Part shown: positions 45,586 through 55,489 of the stretch, piece by piece
Numbering within the stretch: position 1 is the first letter of the stretch
Layout of the letters: each line of letters begins with the position of its first letter
Assembly (NCBI RefSeq): GCF_963667685.1
Contig: NZ_OY763930.1
Span: forward strand, 279,001 to 343,000
From: Maridesulfovibrio sp.
GTDB lineage: Bacteria; Desulfobacterota; Desulfovibrionia; Desulfovibrionales; Desulfovibrionaceae
Length of the DNA: 64,000 nucleotides
Direction: 5' to 3'
Translations under genes and position numbers: made by a program
The notes under the pieces: generated by a model
What the model saw: the letters and a program-made list of their open reading frames with translations, nothing else
What the model was told of the DNA's origin: nothing
The model's database searches: none

Positions 45586-47499
45586 TTATCTTTCAAAGTA
45601 AGTGTATCCCTGTAGGCCGTTCTTGTAGGCCTCAAGGATCTCCCTGCGCTCGGTGGGTGTAATGCGTTTGTTGCGAACCGCATTCTCTGCGGTCTCCCGG
45701 AATCTTGTCAGAAGATATTTTGTATCATACTCGACATAGGAAAGTATATCTTCCACAGTATCTCCCTCCAACTCGCCAACAAAATCAAACTCCCCATTCT
45801 CCTTTATCTTGACTGTGACGATATTAGTGTCACCGAGAAGATTGTGCAGGTCGCCAAGAGTCTCCTGATACGCCCCTACAAGAAAGGCACCGAGGTAATA
45901 CTCCTCGTGCTCCTTAAGTTCGTGCAGGGGCATTGTTCGTTTGACTCCCTGACTGTCGATAAAACGGTCAATCTTGCCGTCGCAGTCACATGTTATGTCC
46001 GCCAGAATGCCTTCACGTGTCGGCTTTTCATTCAGCCTGTGCACAGGCATGATGGGAAAAAGCTGGCCGATAGCCCAGGCATCAGGGAGTGACTGAAACA
46101 CACTGAAGTTACAATAATAAATATCGGATATGGCGTGGGTTATACCCTCAATTTCCTGAGGCAGTGACGGCAGATCCTTGATCAGCACGTTAATTCTGCG
46201 CACCACTTCCCAGAAAACATTCTCACCCATGGCCCGCTCCCTGAAAGTGATCTTACCGCCACGAAATTCCTGACGGATTTCATCGCGGTAATAGAGAGCG
46301 TCGTTGAAGCTTTCCTGAATATTACGCAGATTAAGCGACTTAAGCGCTTCAAAGAGGTGCTGAATATGAATATTCGTTTCTTCCGGAAGTTCCTCCGGTA
46401 ACGGTTCCGGTTCAAAACGGGCTGTATCAAGCACATTGAACAGCAACATGGAGTAGTAGGCGACAAGCGCCCTGCCCGACTCGGTAATAATTGTCGGATG
46501 CTCCACTCCCTGCTCGTCGAGAACTGTCATGACGCCCTCTACAACGTCTATGCAATATTCATCGAGCGAATAGTTGCGGCTGCTCATGAAGTTGGTCTGG
46601 GTACCATCGTAATCAACTGCCAGCCCGCCCCCGAGATCGATGTAGCGCATGTTCGCGCCTTCACCTATCAAAGCGGCATAAACCCGGCTGGCCTCAGCTA
46701 CGGCACTTCGAATTTCACGGATGTTCGGAATCTGTGAACCGAGGTGGTAATGCAGGAGTTGCAGGCAATCCAGCATATCCGCTTGTTTGAGGGTATCGAT
46801 CACATCGATGATCTGTGTAGCGTTCAGCCCGAAAATAGACCGGTCTCCACCTGATTCAGACCAGAGTCCCCCGGCCTGCGAGGACAACTTCACCCTGACT
46901 CCAAGAATGGGTTTAATGCCCTTGGCTTTGGCCCGCTCGATTACCAGCGGCAACTCTCCGGGCATTTCAACCACAAGGACACACTTAAAACCAAGCTGGG
47001 TAGCATATAGTCCCAGATCGATGAATTCTTCATCCTTGTAGCCATTACAGATAAGCACTGATTCTGTATCGCGGCACATGCCCATTGCGGCGATGAGTTC
47101 GGCCTTACTGCCGGCCTCAAGACCATGGTGATATTTTTCACCATGACGGGTCACAGCCTCGACAACCTGTTGCTGCTGGTTGACCTTGATAGGGTAGGCC
47201 CCAAGGTACGAACCGCTGTATTCAAGCTTGGCTATGGCTGAGAGGAAGCTTTCGTTAAGAAGTGAGATTTGAGTATCGAGTATATTCTCGATGCGAAGAA
47301 GGACGGGCATATCCAGTCCACGTTCCTGAATACCTGCAATGATTTCAGGGACACTGACGGCATGCTCGAAACGGCCCGGATCGGCTGTTACCTGAAGATC
47401 ACCTTCTTCGGACACACCGAAAAAGCCGGCACCCCATTCACGGGCACCATATAGTTCGGTGGACTTATCTACGGTCCACCTTTCCAGTATTGGGGTCAC
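45586..47499 (-). CDS. speA: Biosynthetic arginine decarboxylase
   Basis: PLP enzyme that makes agmatine from arginine. The 637-residue length is normal. It has the PLP lysine in GAYPIKVNQQQQVVEAV, the phosphate loop YIDLGGGLAVDYDG and the ESGRALVA segment near the active site. Start is GTG at 47499, with GGAGGG 7 bases before; the nearby ATG is out of frame. It is the first gene of the polyamine operon. Confidence 0.96.
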   Translation of the reverse strand: MTPILERWTVDKSTELYGAREWGAGFFGVSEEGDLQVTADPGRFEHAVSVPEIIAGIQERGLDMPVLLRIENILDTQISLLNESFLSAIAKLEYSGSYLGAYPIKVNQQQQVVEAVTRHGEKYHHGLEAGSKAELIAAMGMCRDTESVLICNGYKDEEFIDLGLYATQLGFKCVLVVEMPGELPLVIERAKAKGIKPILGVRVKLSSQAGGLWSESGGDRSIFGLNATQIIDVIDTLKQADMLDCLQLLHYHLGSQIPNIREIRSAVAEASRVYAALIGEGANMRYIDLGGGLAVDYDGTQTNFMSSRNYSLDEYCIDVVEGVMTVLDEQGVEHPTIITESGRALVAYYSMLLFNVLDTARFEPEPLPEELPEETNIHIQHLFEALKSLNLRNIQESFNDALYYRDEIRQEFRGGKITFRERAMGENVFWEVVRRINVLIKDLPSLPQEIEGITHAISDIYYCNFSVFQSLPDAWAIGQLFPIMPVHRLNEKPTREGILADITCDCDGKIDRFIDSQGVKRTMPLHELKEHEEYYLGAFLVGAYQETLGDLHNLLGDTNIVTVKIKENGEFDFVGELEGDTVEDILSYVEYDTKYLLTRFRETAENAVRNKRITPTERREILEAYKNGLQGYTYFER

Positions 47500-47668
47500 T
47501 CATAAACCCTCCATCATAATATAGTTGGGAAAGAATTCCCGGCTGGAGCTGTAGTCTCGAAAGAGACAACCTTGATAAGAGCGGAAGTATGGACATGAAG
47601 AGCAAAAGTCAACACTTTTTAACCCCTATCTGCAATCTAATATACTCACTGCTGTTGCAGTCTGTAAT

Positions 47669-48796
47669 TCAAGCGCTGCTTGGAACCGGAGAGGCAGAAG
47701 ACCGTGCTGAAATTTTGGATTTAATCCCACCCAATCCGGGATTGAACAATATGAAAACAATCACCGCAGCAATCATTGATACAGCAAACACCTGCCACCC
47801 GACCGGGTCTTCTGAATACTCTTCAAATAATCCTATTACAGCGTAATGCAGAAGATAAAAAGGGTAGGTTACTTTTCCTACAATACAATCAAGCAGTAGA
47901 GATTGAAAAGCCCGGAAAATAAAAGGCTGGAGAAGAACAGCAGCCATGGGGAGGAAGAAGCATTCATAAGGACTGCCCACTCTTCCAGCGACAAGGACAA
48001 GAAAAATAAGCAGAATGAATGCGACATAATCTAACGAAGAGGCTGATTTTGGAAGTCTGCTATAATATCTGTAAGAGAGAATTCCGAAACCGAACAACCA
48101 GAAATCAGCAGGAAAAAAACGCAGAAAAAAACTATTCTCTGAGAGAGGGGTCATAACAATCACTAATCGCAAGAAAAGGCTGCCAAGACTTAGCGCAAGC
48201 AGTTTGCTATCTTTTACGCGGACAAGGAAAGGTGCCAGAAAATAAAAAACTATCTCGAATGAAAGAGACCATGCCTGTACCAGAAAAACACAATTATATA
48301 AGCTGGCCGCGTTTCCGGATATGAATTCCAGTCCACCTCCTTGAGCAACCCTCAGACTGAAAAGCAACTCCTGCCCCACTACACACAATGAAGTCCACAA
48401 AACAATAATAGCTCCCCACGGATTCCTGAGGACTTCCAGCATGTAAAAACGGTCTATAAGAGGATGAGCGTCAAGAATGAACAAAAGGGCCGCGCTAACC
48501 GCCACAGCAAAAAGAAACATGGGATAGAGGGAACGTACACGGTTTTTATAAAAGCTGGATCTGGATTCATTTCTCTCTGCCAGAATCATAGCCATGTAAA
48601 AACCGGATACAGCAAAAAAAGTGAGCACCGCTTCATGTCCGTCCACCATCGGTAACGATGTCAACTCAAAATGAGAATTGCAAACAGCGATGGCCAGCAA
48701 CAACCTTATTATTCCCAACTCCAACTCCCGGAATGCATAGTAACAGGCACTGATCAAATTAACCCTGACGCCAATGAGCATGATAGTTATGACCAT
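47669..48796 (-). CDS. Acyltransferase 3 (OafA-like) membrane protein
   Basis: The 375-residue protein has about ten membrane helices and the acyltransferase-3 pattern: RLLLAIAVCNSHFE at the N-terminus, FFAVSGFYMAMIL and KNRVRSLYPMFLFA in the first loops. Members transfer acetyl or other acyl groups to surface sugars. The ribosome site at 48796 is weak; a second ATG is at 48781. It stands alone, with no glycan genes adjacent. Confidence 0.78.
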   Translation of the reverse strand: MVITIMLIGVRVNLISACYYAFRELELGIIRLLLAIAVCNSHFELTSLPMVDGHEAVLTFFAVSGFYMAMILAERNESRSSFYKNRVRSLYPMFLFAVAVSAALLFILDAHPLIDRFYMLEVLRNPWGAIIVLWTSLCVVGQELLFSLRVAQGGGLEFISGNAASLYNCVFLVQAWSLSFEIVFYFLAPFLVRVKDSKLLALSLGSLFLRLVIVMTPLSENSFFLRFFPADFWLFGFGILSYRYYSRLPKSASSLDYVAFILLIFLVLVAGRVGSPYECFFLPMAAVLLQPFIFRAFQSLLLDCIVGKVTYPFYLLHYAVIGLFEEYSEDPVGWQVFAVSMIAAVIVFILFNPGLGGIKSKISARSSASPVPSSA

Positions 48797-49226
48797 GTAT
48801 TGCTATCAACAAGCATGCCATCAAATAATGCTTTGTACTATTGAATCTTAAAGAACCATGCAGCATAGAGTACGAACTTTGAATTCTCTTTTTAATCTAA
48901 AATAATATCAGATTACATAATACCGTTGCCGGGCAAGGCACAACAGGCAGGAATTTAAAATTCTTCTTACAGTCAAAAGAAGAACTTAAAAATCCTATTC
49001 TCCGCTAATCTACTAAAAGCTACATACTTAACACATCTTCACTTTCAAATTCATACATAAAAAAGCCTATTTATTGGATACTTACACATGCATAACTATT
49101 TTTTTACTAAATCAGATAAAGCAACTCTGTGGCATGAATAGTGAAGTTAATGATTCATCATAAACCGCACCATGGCAGCCTAGTTACCTGAGAATACTGC
49201 CTACGCAAAAGCAGTAGAGGTATAAA
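48797..49226. other. Intergenic gap
   Basis: AT-rich, no gene seen. A hairpin (ATTCTTCTT with AAGAAGAAC, 48960-48989) without a T run is the only structure. The promoters of the flanking divergent genes must lie here. Confidence 0.5.
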
Positions 49227-50024
49227 ATGGCTCTAAGATCGAAAAAAAGACAAAGCAAAATCAGGAAAAAACCAGCATTACCGAAGGCCGGGACACAGAA
49301 TCAAGCAGATTACAGCACGCAATCCCAGCACGAGATACTGGCTCTCAGGATTGCAGAAGAGCGCCAACAAACTCTGGTAGACAAATTTTCCGGCAACGAT
49401 GCAGAAGGCAAATATCGTAAATTCTTCGAGCTGATGGAAGAATCTTACGGCATGTTCAACACCATGATTGATGAACTGACATTAAATCCGCCTCTGGCAT
49501 GCAAAAGAGGCTGCATTTACTGCTGTATCAATCAGGTCTCGCTGACGGAACCGGAAGCACTTTATCTGGGGTTTCACCTTCTTGAAAACCGTAGCCTAAA
49601 ACAGCTTCAGGACCTTAAAATTAAAACACAGGCGCTTCTTACAGAATTAAAAGGTAAAAACCGGCAGCAAATTGGAATGGAAAGACACTTGCACCCATGC
49701 CTGTTCATGGAAGATGGAACCTGTTCCATATACCCGGCCCGGCCCTTTGTTTGCCGCGGATGGAACTCTGTTAATGCGGAGATGTGTAAGCACAGCAATC
49801 AGACAGGGGACGCCCTTGCACCTATTGAAAACCATCCGCTGCCAAGAATTCTGGCGGACAGCATCCAACTGGGCCTTTTAAACGGGGCCAAAGGGATTGG
49901 CCTTGAGGCTGGTTACCTACTCTTGGCCCGTGCCGTATCGATGCTTCTGGAGGGCGGAGAGGATAGAGTTGTTGAGCTGACACAGGACTGGCTTGAAGGG
50001 AGACCGCTTTTTGCAAAGGCATAA
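49227..50024 (+). CDS. YkgJ-family cysteine-cluster protein
   Basis: A 265-residue protein with the zinc/iron-chelating Cys pattern of the YkgJ/Fliy group: CKRGCIYCC, then HPCLFMEDGTCSIYPARPFVCRGW. The N-terminal 35 residues are very basic and the rest is helical. The family function is not established. It ends before a perfect palindrome. Confidence 0.82.
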   Translation: MALRSKKRQSKIRKKPALPKAGTQNQADYSTQSQHEILALRIAEERQQTLVDKFSGNDAEGKYRKFFELMEESYGMFNTMIDELTLNPPLACKRGCIYCCINQVSLTEPEALYLGFHLLENRSLKQLQDLKIKTQALLTELKGKNRQQIGMERHLHPCLFMEDGTCSIYPARPFVCRGWNSVNAEMCKHSNQTGDALAPIENHPLPRILADSIQLGLLNGAKGIGLEAGYLLLARAVSMLLEGGEDRVVELTQDWLEGRPLFAKA

Positions 50025-50644
50025 AGACCTGCTCAATTCAAAGTATTTTTACTCAGAGTAGTACGGGCAGATATATTTCATTTTTCAAATGTATTTTAAT
50101 CAATTTAACAGATCATGTCAGACATAAAAAAATGGTTTAGGTACATGTACCTAAACCATTTTATTTAATGCTCAACAGGACTCCATACACAAAAATATCT
50201 GCATAAATATTTCCGACGAATATGATTATTGTTTTAATATAAACTGATAAATATTGAGTCAGTATTTACCACTGGATATTATTTTATAACCACTCTGGTT
50301 TGAGACTCAAACATATTACGAATAATTTTATAAACATACAGCAAAATGCCGGAATACTGGAATAGGCAAATACAAACCATGCTCAATCGCATTGCCCGTC
50401 AATATGCAGACCGCATTATATTTACCGCTACTATTTTCGAAAGGTGATGGTTGTAGACAATAAACTCGAATTACATTTTAACTTGAAACTACGCCAACCA
50501 ATAAATATGTCTTTTTGCTCGCCATTATATTCCAAAATTTTATGTATTGCACTCAGGCAATCAAGCTCACTACACAGAGTTTAACGGGTAGCGCTGCATA
50601 TCTGTAAAATCCTGTAGTAACAATGTATAAACATGTGAAATCTT
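50025..50644. other. Intergenic gap with a palindromic terminator
   Basis: Very AT-rich; apart from the palindrome at 50129-50162, no gene, repeat or tRNA was found. Confidence 0.5.
50129..50162. terminator. 34-base perfect palindrome
   Basis: AAAATGGTTTAGGTACA and its complement meet with no loop at 50145/50146. An A run before and T run after make it a good terminator for the YkgJ-type gene; it could also be a protein site. Confidence 0.7.
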
Positions 50645-51784
50645 TTAACTGGGAACGAGGACACTGATCGGCTCCACAATTCCAACTTTATCAGCAAACA
50701 TCCTGACCCTGTCTATTTTGTCTTTATTCAGCTCAAGACTTTTGCGCAGCAACTTGGCACCGTCATGGGACAGAATATCATCATACAAAATCATCCTAGG
50801 CCGCAATTCATTTAAGCTGACATCTGCAACCTTATAGTGGGCCTCTACACCCAACATACCTTCAAGATAATATAATAATTCAGGGTCATATGCTTCGGAT
50901 TGCTCCTCAAGATGAGAGAATGCATGGCTGGGATTACCGTAACGCTCAAGGTACCGGTCATAATCGAGCGCAATACGCAGAATCCTTCCTCCCAGCGGAA
51001 TATTCTCCCCTTCTACCCCGTCGAACGGAGAACCTGATCCATCAAAACCTTTAAGCTGGTAAGCAATCATTTCCGCTATAGATTTAAGACGTGGAAGTTT
51101 AGCTATAAGACTTTGCGCAACTACGGGATGCATTTCAAACAGCTGTTGCTGCTCAGCTGTCAGCTCCTCTCCTGCGGCGACAGCAGCAAGCGTCCCTTCA
51201 GGCAAAATCAATACCCCCAACTGGGAAAGCATGGCCGCAATATCATACCGCCAAAGATCTTTAACATTTTTTTTCTGGGCAAGATATTTCACATACCGCC
51301 TGACTCTATTAAGAATTTCTCCAATTTCCGGGTTTACCAGCGATGTTATTTCGGTAAGTAACTCAACACTTCCTTTCAGAGTCTGTTCCAGCAATATTCT
51401 TTTACCAGTGACCAATTCATACTGGTTGACAGCCTCTTTGAGATTATTAAAAAGATTGTCTACATCGCAAGGCTTAGTCAAAAATCTGAAAACATGTCCG
51501 TGATTAACAGCAGCAATAGCATTGTCCAGATCCGCATATCCGGTCAGGATCATTCGCGTCGTTTCCGGGGATAGTTTTTTAAACTTTTTTAAAAACTCAA
51601 TTCCATTCATTTGCGGCATTTTATAATCAGAAATGACTACTGAAAAATGGGATTTGGAATCAATACTCGAAAGAGCCTTAAGCGGATCACTTTCCGTATA
51701 AACATCGTAGGATGACCTCATCTGTCTTTTAAGAGAAGAAAGGACCATTGGTTCGTCATCGACAAGCAATATCTTATGTTTCAT
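50645..51784 (-). CDS. Response regulator with degenerate HD/HD-GYP-like output
   Basis: The 379-residue protein has a receiver domain (Asp in VVISDYKMPQMNG, Lys in FLTKPCD). The rest resembles an HD-GYP phosphodiesterase (HPVVAQSLIAKLP, KGFDGSGSPFDG, IPLGGRILRIALDYD) but the first catalytic HD (normally LHDIGK) reads MLSQLG, so it may not cut cyclic-di-GMP. It stands alone without a kinase. Confidence 0.8.
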   Translation of the reverse strand: MKHKILLVDDEPMVLSSLKRQMRSSYDVYTESDPLKALSSIDSKSHFSVVISDYKMPQMNGIEFLKKFKKLSPETTRMILTGYADLDNAIAAVNHGHVFRFLTKPCDVDNLFNNLKEAVNQYELVTGKRILLEQTLKGSVELLTEITSLVNPEIGEILNRVRRYVKYLAQKKNVKDLWRYDIAAMLSQLGVLILPEGTLAAVAAGEELTAEQQQLFEMHPVVAQSLIAKLPRLKSIAEMIAYQLKGFDGSGSPFDGVEGENIPLGGRILRIALDYDRYLERYGNPSHAFSHLEEQSEAYDPELLYYLEGMLGVEAHYKVADVSLNELRPRMILYDDILSHDGAKLLRKSLELNKDKIDRVRMFADKVGIVEPISVLVPS

Positions 51785-52088
51785 AACATTACCTTTTTCT
51801 TACTTTTTCATAATAATATCACCGTTTCCATAAAATTGAAAACAATTCTAGCGTAAGCATCAGGTATTGCGGCTTAAGATTTAATACTCATGTCTGCTTC
51901 CACATAAATATCCAAAAATAGTTACATACTAAATCTACTTATGATACTTTTAGTCCCAACGAATGTATATCATGGATTTCGTAGGCATCAATACCCGCCT
52001 GCTGAAATGGAAAGTTGATATCATCTGGAATTATGGACATGATGCTATTTTTCCGAAACGTTTTTGATTTGAAGACAAGGAGAATCTT
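51785..52088. other. Intergenic gap
   Basis: AT-rich and without a supported gene; it should hold the promoters of the regulator and the pirin gene. AAGGAG at its end is the pirin ribosome site. Confidence 0.5.
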
Positions 52089-52931
52089 ATGCGTCGTGAA
52101 ATCAGAGAAATATTTAAAGGTAAAGCAGTAACTGAAGGAGCCGGCGTTAAACTGCGCAGAATATTCGGATTCGCAGAACCGGAAATGTTCGACCCATTCT
52201 TGATGTTGGAAGATTTCCGGTCGGACAAGCCTGAAGATTTTCTGGCCGGCTTTCCATGGCACCCGCACCGGGGAATAGAAACAATTACCTATGTAACCAA
52301 AGGTGATGTTGAGCATGGAGACAGTCTAGGCAACAAAGGCGTCATTGGGTCCGGTGATGTGCAGTGGATGACAGCCGGAAGCGGCATAATCCATCAAGAA
52401 ATGCCCAAAGGTGATAAGAATGGATCAATGCATGGTTTTCAGCTTTGGGCCAACCTGCCGGCCAATGACAAAATGATGAACCCTAGATACCGGGGAATCA
52501 CTGCTGACCAGATCCCGGAAGTACTCCTGGAAAACGGTGTTGAAATCAAGATCATTGCCGGAAGTGTCGGCGATGTTTCCGGGCCGATGGACGACATCGT
52601 GATCGATCCGGAATATATGGACTGTACTGTTCCTGCCGTTACGGAATTTGTGCATCCTACAAAATTGGGACACACAGCCATGATTTATGTCGTCGGTGGT
52701 AAGGGGTCCGTGAATGGAACCAGCGTTGAAAACCGGACTCTAATCCTTTTTGGTGATGGTGATGAGTTCGCCATTTCCGGTTCAGATGAGCCCGTACGTT
52801 TTCTGCTGCTGACAGGAAAGCCCCTGAATGAACCCATTGCATGGCGCGGACCTATTGTTATGAATACTCAGAAAGAGCTGGATATTGCCTTCAAGGAATA
52901 TCAGGACGGAACATTTATAAAACATTCCTAA
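52089..52931 (+). CDS. Pirin-family protein
   Basis: A 280-residue double-cupin protein. The metal site of the N-terminal cupin is intact (HPHRG, VEHGDS, GIIHQEMP). Bacterial pirins are linked to redox or quercetin oxidation; the exact role is unknown. It is the first gene of a three-gene set with a nitroreductase after 15 bases and YceI after that. Confidence 0.9.
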   Translation: MRREIREIFKGKAVTEGAGVKLRRIFGFAEPEMFDPFLMLEDFRSDKPEDFLAGFPWHPHRGIETITYVTKGDVEHGDSLGNKGVIGSGDVQWMTAGSGIIHQEMPKGDKNGSMHGFQLWANLPANDKMMNPRYRGITADQIPEVLLENGVEIKIIAGSVGDVSGPMDDIVIDPEYMDCTVPAVTEFVHPTKLGHTAMIYVVGGKGSVNGTSVENRTLILFGDGDEFAISGSDEPVRFLLLTGKPLNEPIAWRGPIVMNTQKELDIAFKEYQDGTFIKHS

Positions 52932-52946
52932 CCTAAGGAGTTTACA

Positions 52947-53564
52947 ATGGAATTTAAAGAAATACTTGAAAATCGCAGAGCTGTTAATTTTTTTGATCCT
53001 GAAAAGGATGTAACGGAAGCTCAACTTAAAGAAATCGTTGAAGATGCTGCCAAATCTCCCTCCAGCTTCAACCTCCAGCCATGGAAAATGATTATTCTCA
53101 GAGATTCCGAGCAAAAGGGAAAACTTCAGAAACTGGCCTTTGACCAGCCAAAAGTGAGTGAAGCACCGGTGGTCATCATCCTCCTTGCTGACCGGGAAGG
53201 ATGGAAGGAAGGTAACACTATACTTGAAAGCCATTTCAAGAATAACCTTAAGCCTGATCAGCGGGAATGGTTCATCTCCACTACAGCCGCACTTTATGGT
53301 AGTTCCGAAGCGGCAACTCAGGCCTTCGCCAATAAGAACGCCGGACTTTTCGCCATGTCGCTCATGTATTCTGCTTCCAACCTCGGTCTGCATACCCATC
53401 CCATGGACGGATTTGATCATGAAGCGGTTCGCAAGGAATTTAACATCCCGGACCAGTATTGGATTCCCATGCTGATCTGCGTTGGACAGAAAAAAGCGGA
53501 CGTCGAAATCCTGCCTAAGGCATGGCGCCAGTCATTTGAAGAAATCGTGCTTGAAACCAAATAA
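52947..53564 (+). CDS. Nitroreductase-family protein
   Basis: The 205-residue FMN protein has the family start ILENRRAVNFFDPEKDVTE, the FMN contact SPSSFNLQPWKMIIL and the C-terminal LGLHTHPMDGFDHEAVRKEF. NAD(P)H-dependent reduction of nitro or quinone substrates is the family activity. CTAAGGAG is its ribosome site. Confidence 0.9.
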   Translation: MEFKEILENRRAVNFFDPEKDVTEAQLKEIVEDAAKSPSSFNLQPWKMIILRDSEQKGKLQKLAFDQPKVSEAPVVIILLADREGWKEGNTILESHFKNNLKPDQREWFISTTAALYGSSEAATQAFANKNAGLFAMSLMYSASNLGLHTHPMDGFDHEAVRKEFNIPDQYWIPMLICVGQKKADVEILPKAWRQSFEEIVLETK

Positions 53565-53618
53565 AGCAATTCCAACTTAATGGGAGTTTTTTACAAACTC
53601 CATTTGGGGGTAGCAACC

Positions 53619-54197
53619 ATGAAAAGAATAATTTTAGCATTATTCATGATGCTCCTGTTCGCGACATCTGCCAGTGCTGAAACATGGAAGATTGACCCGG
53701 ATCATTCCGCTGCTCATTTCGCCATAGAGCATATGATGATTGCCAAGGTTAGAGGTGATTTTCACGGAATCGCAGGCAAAGTCGATTTCAAGGACGGTGT
53801 CCCGGTTAAATTTGACGTAACCATTGATGTGAACAGTATCGATACCGGAGTGGACAAACGAGATACCCACCTTAAAAGTGCTGATTTTCTGGATGCCGAA
53901 AGCTATCCTGAAATGTCATTTGTCAGCAAAAAGATTATCCCTGTCGCAAACGGATTCAGAGTGATAGGAACCTTGACTATTAAAGGCGTTTCTCACGATG
54001 CTGAATTCTCAGTAGCCGGGCTGAAGGATATACGCAAAGATCCTTGGGGGAATGACCGTAAAGGCGGCAAAGCAGAGCTGACAATTGACCGCAGGGAGTT
54101 CAACATTGACTGGAACGCACCCATTGATGGCGGCGGTTTTATGATCGGTAACGATGTGGAAATCATTGTTGACCTTGAGGCTTTGAAAGACAAGTAA
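53619..54197 (+). CDS. YceI-family periplasmic protein
   Basis: A 192-residue protein with a signal peptide (IILALFMMLLFATSASAE) and the YceI lipocalin-like domain (WKIDPDHSAAHFAIEHM, GVDKRDTHLKSADFLDAE, LTIKGVSHDAEF). YceI proteins bind isoprenoid lipids. GGGGGT precedes the ATG at 53619; the frame opens at 53580 but lacks a site. A strong terminator follows. Confidence 0.92.
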   Translation: MKRIILALFMMLLFATSASAETWKIDPDHSAAHFAIEHMMIAKVRGDFHGIAGKVDFKDGVPVKFDVTIDVNSIDTGVDKRDTHLKSADFLDAESYPEMSFVSKKIIPVANGFRVIGTLTIKGVSHDAEFSVAGLKDIRKDPWGNDRKGGKAELTIDRREFNIDWNAPIDGGGFMIGNDVEIIVDLEALKDK

Positions 54198-54233
54198 TCC
54201 ACTGCAAAACAAGTTGATTCCGACTCAAGAAAT

Positions 54234-54263
54234 AATTGGCGTAGCAGATCTGCTACGCCAATT
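54234..54263. terminator. 30-base perfect palindrome after yceI
   Basis: AATTGGCGTAGCAGA and its complement meet at 54248/54249. It serves yceI and possibly the convergent racemase gene. Confidence 0.8.
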
Positions 54264-54295
54264 CATGATTTGAATTCCTGCAAGTACCGTCTTTG

Positions 54296-55354
54296 CTAGC
54301 CGAAATGCCTATCGAACATCTCCGGTAAGACCTCTTCCAGATCAGTTTCGGAGTTAAAAACCTCTAGACCAATCTTTGTAGCTTTTTCCCAAAAATCAGG
54401 GACATCACCCACAGCAAAAAGTGTCGGAAGATGCATATAACTACCTTCAATTTTCCGGCATTTTCCGTATAGATACTCGACGCTGAGATTTATAATCCTA
54501 TTTTGTACCGTTACCAAATCATCCAAAGTCTCAAGCAGAAAAGTAGCCGGTGCGAACCAATCCACCAGAGCTGACGGATTAATATCCAAAGACTTATCCG
54601 AGGGAGCATCACCCCCGGCAACAACCAGAGCCTGCGCAAGCACAGCAGAAGCATCCACGATCTGCAAACCGGCAGGCAATCTCCCCTCATCCATAAACCG
54701 GATGCAGCTCTCGGGAGTCAGAGCCAGCGGTAGTTCAGTGCAGCCCAATATCACCGCGCCGCACCCCTGACACTCGCACTCTTCACTGATAACTTCACAG
54801 AGCAGGTTCTCAGATTGCTGAGTAATCTTGGCTGTCTTTATGCCGAAGTCAGTATCATAAATTGCAGACATAACTTTGACCATATTTCCAGAAGAAGGAC
54901 TGACCGCTTCCACGCCGTACTGCTCAAGAGCACGATGGTAAAGACCGGAATTAACCAGACTATCGACCCCCAGAACCAGAACCTTCAATCCGATACCCTC
55001 AAGTGTGCGGGCAGTTTCATAAATCATGTCGACAAATGTCAGCGGTAGCCCGGTCATGATTTCACGGAAAAGTTCGTGGGCGCTGTTGCAGGACAATCCG
55101 ACCGGACCGCATCCCAAAAATTGCATAATCCGGGCAGTATGCCTGGCTGTGGCCCTTCTGCGCAATTCAGGCTCATCTTCAGCTTTCCACTGCTGCCCTA
55201 CTTCATGCGGTTTATATGCGAGTCTGGAATTACCATAAAAAACATAAGCATTATTTTCATGCCCCTGAACGCACTTGATTTTCTGCGCGAGGTCAACCAT
55301 GGCTTCATTACCAAGCCCGCCAATTACGCCGATAATCTTTTCGCTGCTGCCCAT
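54296..55354 (-). CDS. Aspartate/glutamate racemase-like protein
   Basis: The 352-residue protein has the two catalytic Cys of the Asp/Glu racemase family (VGLSCNSAH and LGCTELPLALT) and the start VIGGLGNEAMVDLAQKI. It is about 100 residues longer than usual at the C-terminus, with an unrecognised helical extension (about 255-352). It is divergent from the XRE-like gene and a dipeptide transporter operon, which suggests a role in D- or acidic amino acid use. Confidence 0.8.
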   Translation of the reverse strand: MGSSEKIIGVIGGLGNEAMVDLAQKIKCVQGHENNAYVFYGNSRLAYKPHEVGQQWKAEDEPELRRRATARHTARIMQFLGCGPVGLSCNSAHELFREIMTGLPLTFVDMIYETARTLEGIGLKVLVLGVDSLVNSGLYHRALEQYGVEAVSPSSGNMVKVMSAIYDTDFGIKTAKITQQSENLLCEVISEECECQGCGAVILGCTELPLALTPESCIRFMDEGRLPAGLQIVDASAVLAQALVVAGGDAPSDKSLDINPSALVDWFAPATFLLETLDDLVTVQNRIINLSVEYLYGKCRKIEGSYMHLPTLFAVGDVPDFWEKATKIGLEVFNSETDLEEVLPEMFDRHFG

Positions 55355-55384
55355 CGGAAATCACAACCCTTTTTTACAAGATCA

Positions 55385-55405
55385 CCCTCTAATTAAACTA
55401 GAGTG
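55385..55405. promoter_or_regulatory. Inverted repeat between racemase and XRE-like genes
   Basis: CTCTA-ATTAAAC-TAGAG (55387-55403) lies 33 bases upstream of the racemase start in the divergent gap, in a place suited to an operator of the adjacent regulator. No other copy was found. Confidence 0.45.
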
Positions 55406-55489
55406 TAAAAAAAAATTAACCTTTATTGCTTTTTTTGTTAACACCAATACATTCAACTTGAACAGCAATCAACCCGAACCCCTGCGATC

